A stretch of DNA of 64,000 nt from Planctomycetota bacterium (lineage in GTDB: Bacteria > Planctomycetota > Phycisphaerae > Phycisphaerales > SM1A02): positions 1 to 64,000 of the forward strand of contig QWPV01000002.1 in the NCBI GenBank assembly GCA_003671055.1. The letters are read 5' to 3'. Below, one piece after another: positions 52,982 to 62,427 of the stretch. Below the pieces are notes generated by a model, which worked only from the letters and a program-made list of their open reading frames with translations, was not told where the DNA came from and did not search any database. Position 1 is the first letter of the stretch, and each line of letters begins with the position of its first letter. The position numbers and the translations under genes are program-made.

Positions 52982-54376
52982 ATGGCACGCAACGAAACTT
53001 CCCTGAGCAAACAGCACATGCTTCGCTCTGAACTCAAGGCATCGCTCCTTGTGTATCTGCGCAGCCATCATGCGGATATCTGTCGACACTGGTTCGACTT
53101 GATTGAACCAAGCGTGATCGTTGATGGCGTGCTTCGGCTGGTGGTGCAGGAACCAGTACAACTGAAGTACCTCCAACGCTGTTGCCTTCCGCAATTCGCA
53201 GAGGCTGCGCAGGCTGTGACTGGTTGTCTTGTTGTTGTGCGCTTCGTGAGCCCAACTGAAGACCAGCAACTTGTTGCGAGTGGACGATCACTCTCAGCAC
53301 CAGGAACAGCACCAGATGGTGGTGAACTTCCATCGTGGCTCGATGAGCAGATGGTGATCTCGCCGGACTACACCTTTGATTCTTTCGTCGTTGGACCAGG
53401 CAATCAACTTGCACACGCTGCTGCGGGGGCTGTTGTGCAACAACCTGGTCGTGCGTACAGCCCGTTCTTCATTCATGGTGGTGTGGGCCTCGGCAAGACA
53501 CACTTGCTGCAATCCATTTGCCAAGCGCTCTTGTTGGAAAATCCTGAAATGAGGCTCTGCTACATCTCCTGCAACACATTCATGGATCTCTTCCACGAAT
53601 CTGTGAAGGCTGGGCGAATGGCTGATTTCCGCAATCGGTTCCGCACATGTGATTGTTTGGTGATTGACGACATTCACTTCCTCTCCAAGAACGAACAGAC
53701 GCAAGAGGAGTTCTTCCACACCTTCAACGCGCTCCATCAACTTGGTCGACAGATCGTGTTGAGTTCGGATGCGAGACCGATTGACATTCCAGATCTTGAG
53801 GAGCGATTGGTGAGCCGCTTCGCAGCTGGGTTGGTCGCGCGTGTTGACAAGCCTTGCTACGAAACTCGTGTTGCAATCGTGAAGGCGAAGGCGCGCTTGC
53901 ATCAACTCGATCTTCCAGATGACGTTCCTGCGTATGTCGCGTCGAAGATTGACTCCAACATTCGTGAGCTCGAAGGTGCACTCACGCGCATTCGTGGAGT
54001 CGCGATGGCAAACCGCGCGCCGATCACGCTTGAACTTGCGAAGCTCGCGCTTCAAGATGAACCCACACGTGGTTCGAGTTCGACAATCACGCTGCACGCG
54101 ATCAACGAGGTTGTCGCGCGCTACTACGACGTCCGACTGCTCGAGATTCTGTCGAAGCGTCGCACAACCTCTATTGCGCGACCGCGGCAAGTCGGCATGT
54201 TCTTGGCGCGCAAGCACACGCGGTTCTCCCTTGAGGAAATCGGCGGGTATTTTGGCGGCCGCGATCACACCACCGTTATGCATGCTGTTCAGAAAATCAC
54301 TGGACTTATCGCCACCAGTGAGCAACTTGCCACGGATGTGACCCGCATCGAGCAAGAGCTTGAACGCCGTGGTTGA
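52982..54376 (+). CDS. dnaA: Chromosomal replication initiator DnaA
   Basis: DnaA binds oriC boxes and opens the origin in its ATP form. The call has 464 residues from ATG 52982, chosen for AAAGG at 8 bases; ATG 52964 is also possible. Domain I covers about 10-85. The AAA domain has Walker A GGVGLGKTHL (near 165), Walker B CLVIDDIHFL (near 225) and the sensor region DLEERLVSRFAAGL. The C-terminal DNA-binding domain carries the DnaA signature with FGGRDHTTVMHAVQKI. It is followed by a non-coding region with box-like sites; no dnaN is adjacent. Confidence 0.93.
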   Translation: MARNETSLSKQHMLRSELKASLLVYLRSHHADICRHWFDLIEPSVIVDGVLRLVVQEPVQLKYLQRCCLPQFAEAAQAVTGCLVVVRFVSPTEDQQLVASGRSLSAPGTAPDGGELPSWLDEQMVISPDYTFDSFVVGPGNQLAHAAAGAVVQQPGRAYSPFFIHGGVGLGKTHLLQSICQALLLENPEMRLCYISCNTFMDLFHESVKAGRMADFRNRFRTCDCLVIDDIHFLSKNEQTQEEFFHTFNALHQLGRQIVLSSDARPIDIPDLEERLVSRFAAGLVARVDKPCYETRVAIVKAKARLHQLDLPDDVPAYVASKIDSNIRELEGALTRIRGVAMANRAPITLELAKLALQDEPTRGSSSTITLHAINEVVARYYDVRLLEILSKRRTTSIARPRQVGMFLARKHTRFSLEEIGGYFGGRDHTTVMHAVQKITGLIATSEQLATDVTRIEQELERRG

Positions 54377-54777
54377 AGTTCAGAAACTTGTGGACAACCT
54401 GTCTTGGAGCAATGGTCACTTTCGGCCCTTTGGGTTGTGGACAAGTCCAAGTTGTCTGGTTCTGGAGCCATCACCGCCGCTGTCCGAAAGTTCGAGAACC
54501 GTGCCGACAAGTCGAAGAATGGTTCTACACATTAGGTTGTGGTTGTAAGTGGCTTTTTGGTATGGGTTTATGACTCAATTAGTGGAGCAAGCCACATTCC
54601 GACGCCACTCAAAACTAGAGAAGATGAGATCTTTTATTGGATGACTTGCAGAACCAGCTAACCGCTGATCTGTGCATCCACAGCCGAAACCACGTCGTTT
54701 CAAATCACATTGTTGCGTGTGCGTTCCTTGTGGACAGTGACACGACCACAATCAGCACTAAACAATTTCTTTACTCG
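54377..54777. other. oriC: Candidate replication origin (oriC) downstream of dnaA
   Basis: Four hundred bases without a gene. TGTGGACAA occurs at 54389-54397 and again at 54436-54444, each one mismatch from the TGTGGATAA DnaA box. TGTGGACAG is at 54729-54737, and a weaker opposite-strand site GCATCCACA is at 54674-54682. A/T-rich segments lie at 54628-54645 and 54751-54777 and could be unwinding elements. This arrangement next to dnaA is typical of bacterial origins. The function is inferred. Confidence 0.55.
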
Positions 54778-55632
54778 TTATATGGCCTGGCATTGTGGGC
54801 ACCAGACCGTGGTTCTTTGGGCAACCGCTTCAGACTCCAGGGTCGTTTCGCAGCGCCGGCAAGCTTCGCCAGCTCGCCCGTAGACCTGGTGGCGTGTCGC
54901 GTAGGAGCCTCGCTCACCTTTGCCATCGAGATAGTCGCGGATGCTGCTACCGCCGGCTGAGACCGCGTGGGCGAGGATTGTGCGAATCGCTTGGTGAAGG
55001 TGGAGCACATCCTCAGGCTCAAGCGATGCCGGAGTTCGAGTCGGATGCAACCGCGCAGCAAACAGCGCTTCGTCCACATAGATGTTTCCCAACCCCGCAA
55101 TCACAGATTGATCAAGCAACGTTGCTTTAAGCGTTCTCACTTTGCTTATGAGGCAAGCGGCGAGGAATTCGTGGGTGAGTGAAAGCGCATCAGGTCCGAG
55201 TTTGGACCACCGTAGACGCATGAGCGTTTCCATGTTGGGTGCGGATGTGATGCCACCAAATCGTCGAGGGTCACGAAAAACGAGGTAATGCGCCGGCGTT
55301 TTCTGCGATGGGGCTCCGAACTGCCACACAGCGTGGGCGTGTGTCAACGCGCGATCTTTGTATTCGCCCGCCGAAAGCACCAAAAACTGGCCAGACATTC
55401 CCAAATGCACTGCCAAGACACGACCGTCACACATTTCGAGCGCGAGGTTTTTTCCACAGCGGTGTAGCGCGCGCACAACACCATCCTTCAATAGCGCGAG
55501 CTGCAGATTTCGCTTCACACCGAGGCGCGTAAGAATGTCTTCTCGATTGAGCGACACATGGAAAAACTGTTTCCCAAGGAGCAGTGGAACGAGTGATCTT
55601 CGAAGATGTTCAACCTCGGGTAACTCTGGCAT
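54778..55632 (-). CDS. mutM: Formamidopyrimidine-DNA glycosylase
   Basis: MutM (Fpg) removes oxidised purines such as 8-oxoguanine and nicks the site. The 284-residue protein starts with the catalytic P-E-L-P-E directly after Met. Lys60 lies in HRCGKNLAL. The helix-two-turn-helix is in LLDQSVIAGLGNIYVDEALF, and the C-terminal zinc finger has C-R-R-C and C-P-Q-C with a basic hairpin between. All catalytic features are intact. It is transcribed towards the candidate oriC. Confidence 0.93.
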   Translation of the reverse strand: MPELPEVEHLRRSLVPLLLGKQFFHVSLNREDILTRLGVKRNLQLALLKDGVVRALHRCGKNLALEMCDGRVLAVHLGMSGQFLVLSAGEYKDRALTHAHAVWQFGAPSQKTPAHYLVFRDPRRFGGITSAPNMETLMRLRWSKLGPDALSLTHEFLAACLISKVRTLKATLLDQSVIAGLGNIYVDEALFAARLHPTRTPASLEPEDVLHLHQAIRTILAHAVSAGGSSIRDYLDGKGERGSYATRHQVYGRAGEACRRCETTLESEAVAQRTTVWCPQCQAI

Positions 55633-55743
55633 GTTGGCAACCTGTTCAACGAGGCTTCATGACGCAGTCTCAAGAGCTGCAAAGGTATAGTGGTTGGTTC
55701 CTCTGTTCGACTTCGAATCGAGTGAATTCGATGGAGTAACTCG
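55633..55743 (+). promoter_or_regulatory. Promoter region of the MoxR operon
   Basis: A 111-base divergent region between mutM and moxR. TATAGT at 55686-55691 is a good minus-10 match for the plus strand, though the minus-35 position (near 55663) reads only CGCAGT. GGAG precedes the moxR ATG by about 8 bases. The mutM promoter must lie here too. Confidence 0.45.
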
Positions 55744-56814
55744 ATGCAAGACCCCTCAGCCGAATCTACGCCAGCCTCAGGTAACGCAATTGAAGCTGTC
55801 GCGCGCGTTCGACGGACCTACGAACAACTTCGAACCGAGATCCACCGCACGGTTGTCGGGCAAGACGACGTGCTCGAGCAAGTCTTGATCGCCATGTTCT
55901 GTGGCGGGCATGTGCTGCTCGAAGGCGTGCCAGGACTTGCGAAGACGCTGCTGGTGTCCACGATTGCGCGGGCGATGTCATTGCAGTTTGCGCGCATTCA
56001 GTTCACGCCCGACCTCATGCCCTCCGACATGACGGGCACCGAGGTGATCGAAGAGAACAAGTCGACAGGCACGCGTCAACTTCGATTCGTGCGCGGCCCA
56101 CTCTTTGCGAACATCGTGCTCGCGGATGAGATCAATCGCACACCACCAAAGACGCAAGCAGCACTGCTCGAAGCAATGCAAGAACGGCAAGTGACTTCTG
56201 GCGGCGTCGCGATGGCACTGCCGTCGCCGTTCTTCGTGCTCGCGACACAGAACCCGATTGAACAAGAAGGCACATACCCACTTCCAGAAGCGCAACTCGA
56301 TCGCTTCATGTTCAACGTGCGCATTGGGTATCCGACTGAAGCAGATGAACTTGAGATTGTGCGTAGGACAACTTCTGGCACAGCCGCGGAATCCGAGGTT
56401 GTGCTCAGCGCGATTGAGTGCTTGGAGATTCAATCACTCGTTCGATCTATTCCGATTGCTGATCATGTTGCGCGCTACGCAATCCGCATTGTCCGCGCGA
56501 CCCGAGTGCGAGAAGGCGATGACGCGCTTGAGATTTGTCGCAACTATCTCGCATGGGGCGCAGGGCCGCGCGCGAGTCAGTTTCTTGTGCTCGCAGCAAA
56601 GGCGAAAGCGATTCTCGCGGGCGCAACGCATGTGACTCCAGAACACATCGAAGCAATCGTGCTTCCTGTCATGCGCCACCGCATTGTTGTGAATTTCAAT
56701 GCGGAAGCGGACGGCGTGAAGGCGGACGATGTACTCCGCGCGATTTTGACGCACGTTCGACCAGACGGCGCGGATCCGCGCACGAGTCGTGGGCTTGATT
56801 TGTCGGTGCGCTGA
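55744..56814 (+). CDS. MoxR-family AAA ATPase
   Basis: A 356-residue MoxR-type AAA+ ATPase, a chaperone-like partner of von Willebrand A proteins. Walker A is EGVPGLAKT near 60-68, Walker B is LADEINRT near 120-127, and ATQNPIEQEGTYPLPEAQLDRFMF is the MoxR signature. The start is ATG 55744. It heads an operon with a DUF58 protein and large membrane vWA proteins, the standard MoxR context. Confidence 0.92.
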   Translation: MQDPSAESTPASGNAIEAVARVRRTYEQLRTEIHRTVVGQDDVLEQVLIAMFCGGHVLLEGVPGLAKTLLVSTIARAMSLQFARIQFTPDLMPSDMTGTEVIEENKSTGTRQLRFVRGPLFANIVLADEINRTPPKTQAALLEAMQERQVTSGGVAMALPSPFFVLATQNPIEQEGTYPLPEAQLDRFMFNVRIGYPTEADELEIVRRTTSGTAAESEVVLSAIECLEIQSLVRSIPIADHVARYAIRIVRATRVREGDDALEICRNYLAWGAGPRASQFLVLAAKAKAILAGATHVTPEHIEAIVLPVMRHRIVVNFNAEADGVKADDVLRAILTHVRPDGADPRTSRGLDLSVR

Positions 56815-56858
56815 TCGTTTGAGATTCCTCACACGCAAGTGGTATTTGGGCAACTCGC

Positions 56859-57839
56859 ATGAAGAACCACAACGTGCCAGGAAGAATGCGCGCCGAGGAG
56901 TATCTCGCACCAGAGACACTCATGCAGCTTGCGCCGTTCGAACTTCGCGCACGGGTGATTGTGGAAGGACTGCGTTCTGGAATGCACCGCTCGCCGTATC
57001 AGGGCTTGGCGGTGGAATTCGCGGAGCATCGGCAGTACACCTCAGGTGATTCCCTTCGAACACTTGACTGGAAGGTGTTTGCGCGCACCGACAAGCTTTA
57101 TGTCAAGCGCTACGAACAGGAGACGAATCTCGATGTCGTGGTGCTGATCGATCGATCACGGTCGATGCGCTATGGCTCACTTGGAATGAAGGCAGGTTGG
57201 GGCGGAACGGATCCCTCGCGCGCGACATCACGCTGGACCAAGTGGGATCACGCAACCGCAATCACCGCGGCACTGGCGTATCTCTGTTTGCAACAAGGTG
57301 ATCGCGTGGGCGTTGCAACGTTCACTGAAGCGCTGCACACAAGTCTGCGACGAAGCGGCGCGCGAGATCAATGGCGCACGATCGTGCAAGCACTTTCGAT
57401 CGAACCCATCACAGGCACAGCGAATTTCACGAAGGCCGCTGAGCAAGCGCTCGCGAAAGTGCAGAACCGTGCATTGTTCTTCATCGTGAGCGACTTCTTA
57501 GGACCACTCGAAGATGTGCGTTCCATGCTCGCACGATTTCGACACCGCAACGACGACGTCGTGCTCATTCAAACACTCGATCGACAAGAACTTCGATTTG
57601 AGCTTGAGACCTCGGCGCCCTTTGAAGGACTTGAGGGCGAACCTCTTGTTGAGACCGACCCAAATGCGATTCGTGCTGCGTATCTCGAAGTCGTTCGCGA
57701 ACACATCGATCAACTCTCAAGCACCGCACGCGCGTTTGGCGCCGACCTGTTCACACTCGACACACACGATTCTGTTGGACCAGCACTCGCGGCACTTCTT
57801 GACCGTCGCGCATCCTTTCGAGGGAGGCGGTTGTCGTGA
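56859..57839 (+). CDS. DUF58 family protein
   Basis: A 326-residue soluble DUF58 protein. The diagnostic block YTSGDSLRTLDWKVFARTDKLYVKRYEQE is at about 65-95, followed by a vWA-like fold with a D-R-S-R-S-M MIDAS motif near 105. It is found with MoxR ATPases, which are thought to remodel or assemble vWA complexes. It starts 44 bases after moxR, and its stop overlaps the next start by 4 bases. Confidence 0.9.
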   Translation: MKNHNVPGRMRAEEYLAPETLMQLAPFELRARVIVEGLRSGMHRSPYQGLAVEFAEHRQYTSGDSLRTLDWKVFARTDKLYVKRYEQETNLDVVVLIDRSRSMRYGSLGMKAGWGGTDPSRATSRWTKWDHATAITAALAYLCLQQGDRVGVATFTEALHTSLRRSGARDQWRTIVQALSIEPITGTANFTKAAEQALAKVQNRALFFIVSDFLGPLEDVRSMLARFRHRNDDVVLIQTLDRQELRFELETSAPFEGLEGEPLVETDPNAIRAAYLEVVREHIDQLSSTARAFGADLFTLDTHDSVGPALAALLDRRASFRGRRLS

Positions 57840-60061
57840 ACTTCCTTCACGGAGGATTTTTGCTCGTTGGCCTTGCGAGCACAGCGCTTCCTCTCCTCAT
57901 TCATCTCCTGCTTCGTCGGCGACGCGCACCCATCGAGTGGGCCGCGATGGCGTTGCTTCAAGAAGCGATTCGACGCACCAACAAACGACTTCGTGTCGAG
58001 CAACTTCTTCTGCTCTCCCTTCGAATTCTCGTCATGGCGCTTGTCGGTGCAGCGCTTGCGGTGCCGTTCTTCGGAAACTCGTCAACGGCGTCATCAACAC
58101 GACGGCTCGTGGTGTTGGTACTTGACGAGAGTGTGACGACAGGTTTGCGTGTCGGAAATAAAACAGAACTTCAGGCACTTGTGAGCGAAGGAACGAGGAC
58201 AGTGCGCGAGCTCGGTCAAGGCGATCGAGTGGCATTGCTCTACGCATCACAACCCGCGCGCATCGAAGTTTTTCCCACACAAGATCACGCGGGCGTGATC
58301 GCTGCACTTGAGCGATGTGCGCCTTCAGAATCTGCAGCAGACTTTGACGCAGCGTTCGCGCGGGTGAGTGAAATCGCAGCAGAATCCGACACACCAATCA
58401 GTGTGATTGTGTTGAGTAAGTTTCGTCGCGGATCACTTCCGGAGGGGAGCGCGCTCGCAGCACTTCCCACACGTGACGAGGTTCCAATCACGATTCAACT
58501 TGGCGAGGCTGCGACGACAACTCCATCAAACACGCGCATCACAACAGTTGAGCCGCGACTCGATGTCGAAGGAAAGAATCTGCTCGTGCTTGTGCAGGTT
58601 CAGCGCGAAGGAGAAGAGCTCGGCAATGGACTCACGCGCATCTGGTTCGATGGAGACGGCGTGCACCCGAGCAAAGCGCGAGTGTTGAATTGGGATGCAG
58701 GGCAAACCGAAGCATCGATTGAATTGTCGGCGGCACTTAAGGATTCCACCACGCTCCGCAAGACATCCGTCGTCACAGTGCACACCTCGGCAGATGCGCT
58801 GCCGATCGATGACGCACTGTTCGCGGTCTTTGAAACACAACACACTGTTCGAGTTGGTGTTGTTGGTCGTCGGGGCTCTGTGGCGATGTCGGATGTGGAG
58901 TTACTCCCTGCATCTGTGTGGGTCGCGCGTGCGCTTGCACCCACAGAGTCGACGCGAGACATTCAAGTTGTAGAACTCGATCCAGGGACGATTGATTCGC
59001 GCGCACTCCTTGGCCTTGACGCACTTATCATCGCGCGCCCCACACTCATCACTGACGCAGGCTGGCAATCACTTCGCACCTACACTGAGCGTGGCGGAGT
59101 TTTGCTTCTGTTTCCAGATGGTGAAACAGATGCACAAGCATGGACGACGATCATGGCAACAACACTTCGGTTGCCGTGGAAATTCGCGAGCGACGCACCT
59201 CTACTCTCTGTCCCGCTCCGCGCCGCGGCTGAACAACCAACCCAACAGGCATCGAACTCCATTTTTCGAGCGATTGATGCGGAACTCCCAGCACTTCTCG
59301 CGCCACTTGAGTTCTCGCGTTATCTCCAAACGGTTTCCGCGCCAGAGTCAGACATCGCACTTCGACTTGAGCAACAGTCTCCCCTCCTCCTTGTCGCAAG
59401 GCCAGGAGAGTCATCACGTGGCTTCGTCGCATTCTTTTTGGTGAGCCCCGAGCTCTCGTGGACCAACCTTCCAGTGAAACCCGCGATTGTTCCACTCTTC
59501 CAAGAGATTCTTCGAAGCGGCCTGCAGAATGCAGGAGAGTTACAAGAAGGAATCGTGGGCGAGCGCTTCCAACTTACAGGAGAGAGTGCCGGAACACTCG
59601 AGCATTCGAGCGGTGCTTCGCTTGGACTCAACGCCGATGGATTGACACGAGACCCAATTCCACTTGCTGGTGTATGGCAGAGTGTTGCGAAGCAAAATAT
59701 GTTGCTCGTGGCAAACATCAACAACCGAGCAACAAGGCTCGCACCAGTTCCTCCAGCGGAAACACGCAAATATTTTTCGCCCACAGGCGCACTCTCGACA
59801 ACACTCTTATCGCAGCCAGACGCACGAACCACACAAATATTCTTGCAGTCAGACAGCCTCGCATTACTGTTGCTCATCGCACTCGCGATCACATTGTTGA
59901 CGGAGGGAATTCTCTCCCGTGTGTTCTCACATGCGAGTGAGCGTCGCGCCGCCAAAGTCGATACTGGTCTTCGTGGGCTTGGCGCGCGCAAACTGTCTCT
60001 CGCGCCTCGCTCGACATCTACCTCAACTCAATCCGCACAACCACAGCGGGCGAACACATGA
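57836..60061 (+). CDS. BatA-like membrane protein
   Basis: A 741-residue inner-membrane protein from GTG 57836. The N-terminus (LHGGFLLVGLASTALPLLIHLLLRRR) is the aerotolerance-regulator/BatA N-terminal motif, followed by a second helix (LRILVMALVGAALAVPFF). A degenerate vWA domain follows, with V-L-D-E-S-V-T in the MIDAS position. A Rossmann-like segment is near 340-450. The C-terminus has a hydrophobic helix near 690 and a basic tail. It overlaps both neighbours by 4 bases. Confidence 0.82.
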   Translation: MNFLHGGFLLVGLASTALPLLIHLLLRRRRAPIEWAAMALLQEAIRRTNKRLRVEQLLLLSLRILVMALVGAALAVPFFGNSSTASSTRRLVVLVLDESVTTGLRVGNKTELQALVSEGTRTVRELGQGDRVALLYASQPARIEVFPTQDHAGVIAALERCAPSESAADFDAAFARVSEIAAESDTPISVIVLSKFRRGSLPEGSALAALPTRDEVPITIQLGEAATTTPSNTRITTVEPRLDVEGKNLLVLVQVQREGEELGNGLTRIWFDGDGVHPSKARVLNWDAGQTEASIELSAALKDSTTLRKTSVVTVHTSADALPIDDALFAVFETQHTVRVGVVGRRGSVAMSDVELLPASVWVARALAPTESTRDIQVVELDPGTIDSRALLGLDALIIARPTLITDAGWQSLRTYTERGGVLLLFPDGETDAQAWTTIMATTLRLPWKFASDAPLLSVPLRAAAEQPTQQASNSIFRAIDAELPALLAPLEFSRYLQTVSAPESDIALRLEQQSPLLLVARPGESSRGFVAFFLVSPELSWTNLPVKPAIVPLFQEILRSGLQNAGELQEGIVGERFQLTGESAGTLEHSSGASLGLNADGLTRDPIPLAGVWQSVAKQNMLLVANINNRATRLAPVPPAETRKYFSPTGALSTTLLSQPDARTTQIFLQSDSLALLLLIALAITLLTEGILSRVFSHASERRAAKVDTGLRGLGARKLSLAPRSTSTSTQSAQPQRANT

Positions 60062-62415
60062 GCGGAGTGGGACCGCAACTTCCGACAGTTCTCGAGAGCA
60101 CGCTTGCGCGGTGGCTATTAGGGCTTGATGGCGCGACCAACGGACTTCCCGCAGGCACAACAGGTGTGTCGTTGGTGTTTGAACACCCAATGGCTGGATG
60201 GGCGTGGTTTCTCGCGTTGCTTTGTATTGTCGCGTTCGTGGCGTGGACATACTTCGGACTTCAAGGATCGAAAATTGTTCGTGTTGTGCTTGGGAGTTTT
60301 CGCTTCGTATTGCTCGCACTGATTCTGATTGCAGCGACTGGACCATCGTTGCGATTCGCGCGCGAAGAAGTTGAGCGCGATCACGTCATCCTGTTGATCG
60401 ATCGAAGTCGATCCATCGACATTGCGGATGGAACAGCCGGAGAGACACGCGATGTTGTGCTTACGCGCGCACTCGAGGACGCGAAGCCGATGTTTGAACT
60501 GATCTCGCAGTCCAAAGAGATCGATTGGTTAGGATTTGGTGGTACAACCTTTCCGCTCGGTGATGGAAAGACTGACACGGGCGCGTTCGCGCAACCAATC
60601 CTTTCGCCCGCCAGCGCAGATGAGACGAGACTTGACCTTGCGCTCACACAAGCCATCACGCGTTCGGGTGGACGACCACTGAGCGCGGTCGTGATCCTTT
60701 CAGATGGAAGAAGTGCGGCGCCCGTTTCACGCGAGACACTCACGGCACTGCGCGATCGAGGCATCAAGATCTTTGTGATGCCACTCGGTTCAAAGGATCC
60801 GATCGGTGATGCGTCCATCCTCTCCGCTGTCGCGCCACCGACGACATTTGTGCGCGATCGCGTACCAGTGCGAGTAGAGATTGATCGTGGCGCGTACAAA
60901 GGCGCACTTCGCGCAGTACTCGTTGATGCGAAGTCTGGCGTTACGCTTGATACACAAGAGGTTCGCGACGGCGTGACCGAAATCATGCTTGATGCTGTAA
61001 GTGATGTGCCAGCCGATGTGCAATGGCGCGTGGAGTTGCGCGGCGATCCACCGGATCTTGTTGCCGAAAACAATGAGCGCACTTTGCGGTTGTCCTTTGT
61101 TGATCAACCTATTCGCGTGTTGTTCCTCGATGGCTCTGCGCGCTGGGAATTCCGATACTTCAAGAATCTTCTCCTTCGTGAGGAGTCGATAGAAGCAAGC
61201 ACAATGCTGCTCTCTGCGGACCACGACTTCGCACAAGAGGGAAATATTGCGCTCGCGCGTCTTCCGCAAACCAAAGAGGAATTCGCGGCCTACGACCTCT
61301 TCGTGTTAGGCGATGTTCCAAGCGGCTTCTTTGCACCAGAGCAACTCGAAATGATTCGCGCACAAGTTGCTGAGCGCGGCTCAGGGCTCTTGTGGATCGG
61401 CGGCGAGCGCGACACACCGAAATCTTGGGAAGGAACTGCACTCGCAGATCTTCTTCCGTTCCGCGCGCCGTTTAATCTCACCTCCACTCGGGATCTTCGC
61501 GTTGAACCCACCCTCGCAGCACGCGCACTTGGACTATTGCAGCTTGCTCCTGATGAAGACGGAGAGGGTCGCGATGGCGATGGGTGGCCGAATGCGTTCG
61601 GTCCACCAGCGAGTCCGTGGTCTGTGCTTCGTTGGGCGCAAATCATTCCCGCCACACAGTTGAAACCAACAACCGAGATTCTCGCCGTGGGGATTCCAGC
61701 GTTCGGCGCGACGCCGTCAACTCTGTCGACACCAATTGTGCTTCGCATGCGTTTTGGTGCAGGTGAGACGATCTATGTTGCGACCGATGAGATTTGGCGA
61801 TGGCGATACGGTCAAGGCGAACGCCTTCACGAACGATTCTGGATTCCTATCGTTCGCATGCTCGCACGCGAAGCGTTGATGAGCGGGTCATCGAACGTGT
61901 TGTTGCGCGTTGATCCACGCCGAGCAACACTGGGGGATCGTGTTTCCGTACGGCTCGAGCTCCGAGATCAAGCGCTCACCGACGCGCTTGCTGGATCCAT
62001 CCCCATCGAGATTCGAGACGCACAAGGCGAAGTCGTTGCAGTGATCGACGCACTGCGCGACGGATCACACGCACACGCGCACTGGTACGCGGACGCCGTC
62101 GGTGAGTACACCGCCGTCGCTGCAGACCCAGCACTCGACAAGGCGACGGCTGCGTTTGAAGTCATCCGTCGCAACGACGAACTTCGTGACTCCACACCAG
62201 ATCATCAAGCACTTGTCACTCTCGCAGAAGCAACCAACGGCGCGGTGTTGACTCCGACAACGCTGCGTGACCTTGCACCATTGCTACCACTTCGGGCTGT
62301 CACAACCGACGCGCCAGTGTTTGAACGACTCTGGGATACGCCGCTCTTCTTGATTCTTCTCCTTCTTCTTCCCACACTTGAGTGGACAGGACGGAGGATT
62401 CTTCGACTTGCGTAG
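60058..62415 (+). CDS. Membrane vWA protein with amidotransferase-like segment
   Basis: A 785-residue inner-membrane protein. Two transmembrane helices lie near 50-70 and 83-101 and one at the C-terminus (FLILLLLLPTLEWTGRRIL). A vWA domain with MIDAS-like D-R-S-R-S starts near residue 116. A class-I amidotransferase-like fold follows (VLFLDGSARWEFRYFKNLL near 356, FVLGDVPSGFF near 415), with no catalytic cysteine seen. Such proteins accompany MoxR-DUF58 in planctomycetes. Function is unknown; cell-envelope assembly or stress resistance is inferred. Confidence 0.82.
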   Translation: MSGVGPQLPTVLESTLARWLLGLDGATNGLPAGTTGVSLVFEHPMAGWAWFLALLCIVAFVAWTYFGLQGSKIVRVVLGSFRFVLLALILIAATGPSLRFAREEVERDHVILLIDRSRSIDIADGTAGETRDVVLTRALEDAKPMFELISQSKEIDWLGFGGTTFPLGDGKTDTGAFAQPILSPASADETRLDLALTQAITRSGGRPLSAVVILSDGRSAAPVSRETLTALRDRGIKIFVMPLGSKDPIGDASILSAVAPPTTFVRDRVPVRVEIDRGAYKGALRAVLVDAKSGVTLDTQEVRDGVTEIMLDAVSDVPADVQWRVELRGDPPDLVAENNERTLRLSFVDQPIRVLFLDGSARWEFRYFKNLLLREESIEASTMLLSADHDFAQEGNIALARLPQTKEEFAAYDLFVLGDVPSGFFAPEQLEMIRAQVAERGSGLLWIGGERDTPKSWEGTALADLLPFRAPFNLTSTRDLRVEPTLAARALGLLQLAPDEDGEGRDGDGWPNAFGPPASPWSVLRWAQIIPATQLKPTTEILAVGIPAFGATPSTLSTPIVLRMRFGAGETIYVATDEIWRWRYGQGERLHERFWIPIVRMLAREALMSGSSNVLLRVDPRRATLGDRVSVRLELRDQALTDALAGSIPIEIRDAQGEVVAVIDALRDGSHAHAHWYADAVGEYTAVAADPALDKATAAFEVIRRNDELRDSTPDHQALVTLAEATNGAVLTPTTLRDLAPLLPLRAVTTDAPVFERLWDTPLFLILLLLLPTLEWTGRRILRLA

Positions 62416-62427
62416 CGAAGCGCACCT

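Noticed and set aside
54674-54682. Opposite-strand DnaA box
   Set aside because: Two mismatches from the consensus; kept only as a weak element inside the oriC candidate.
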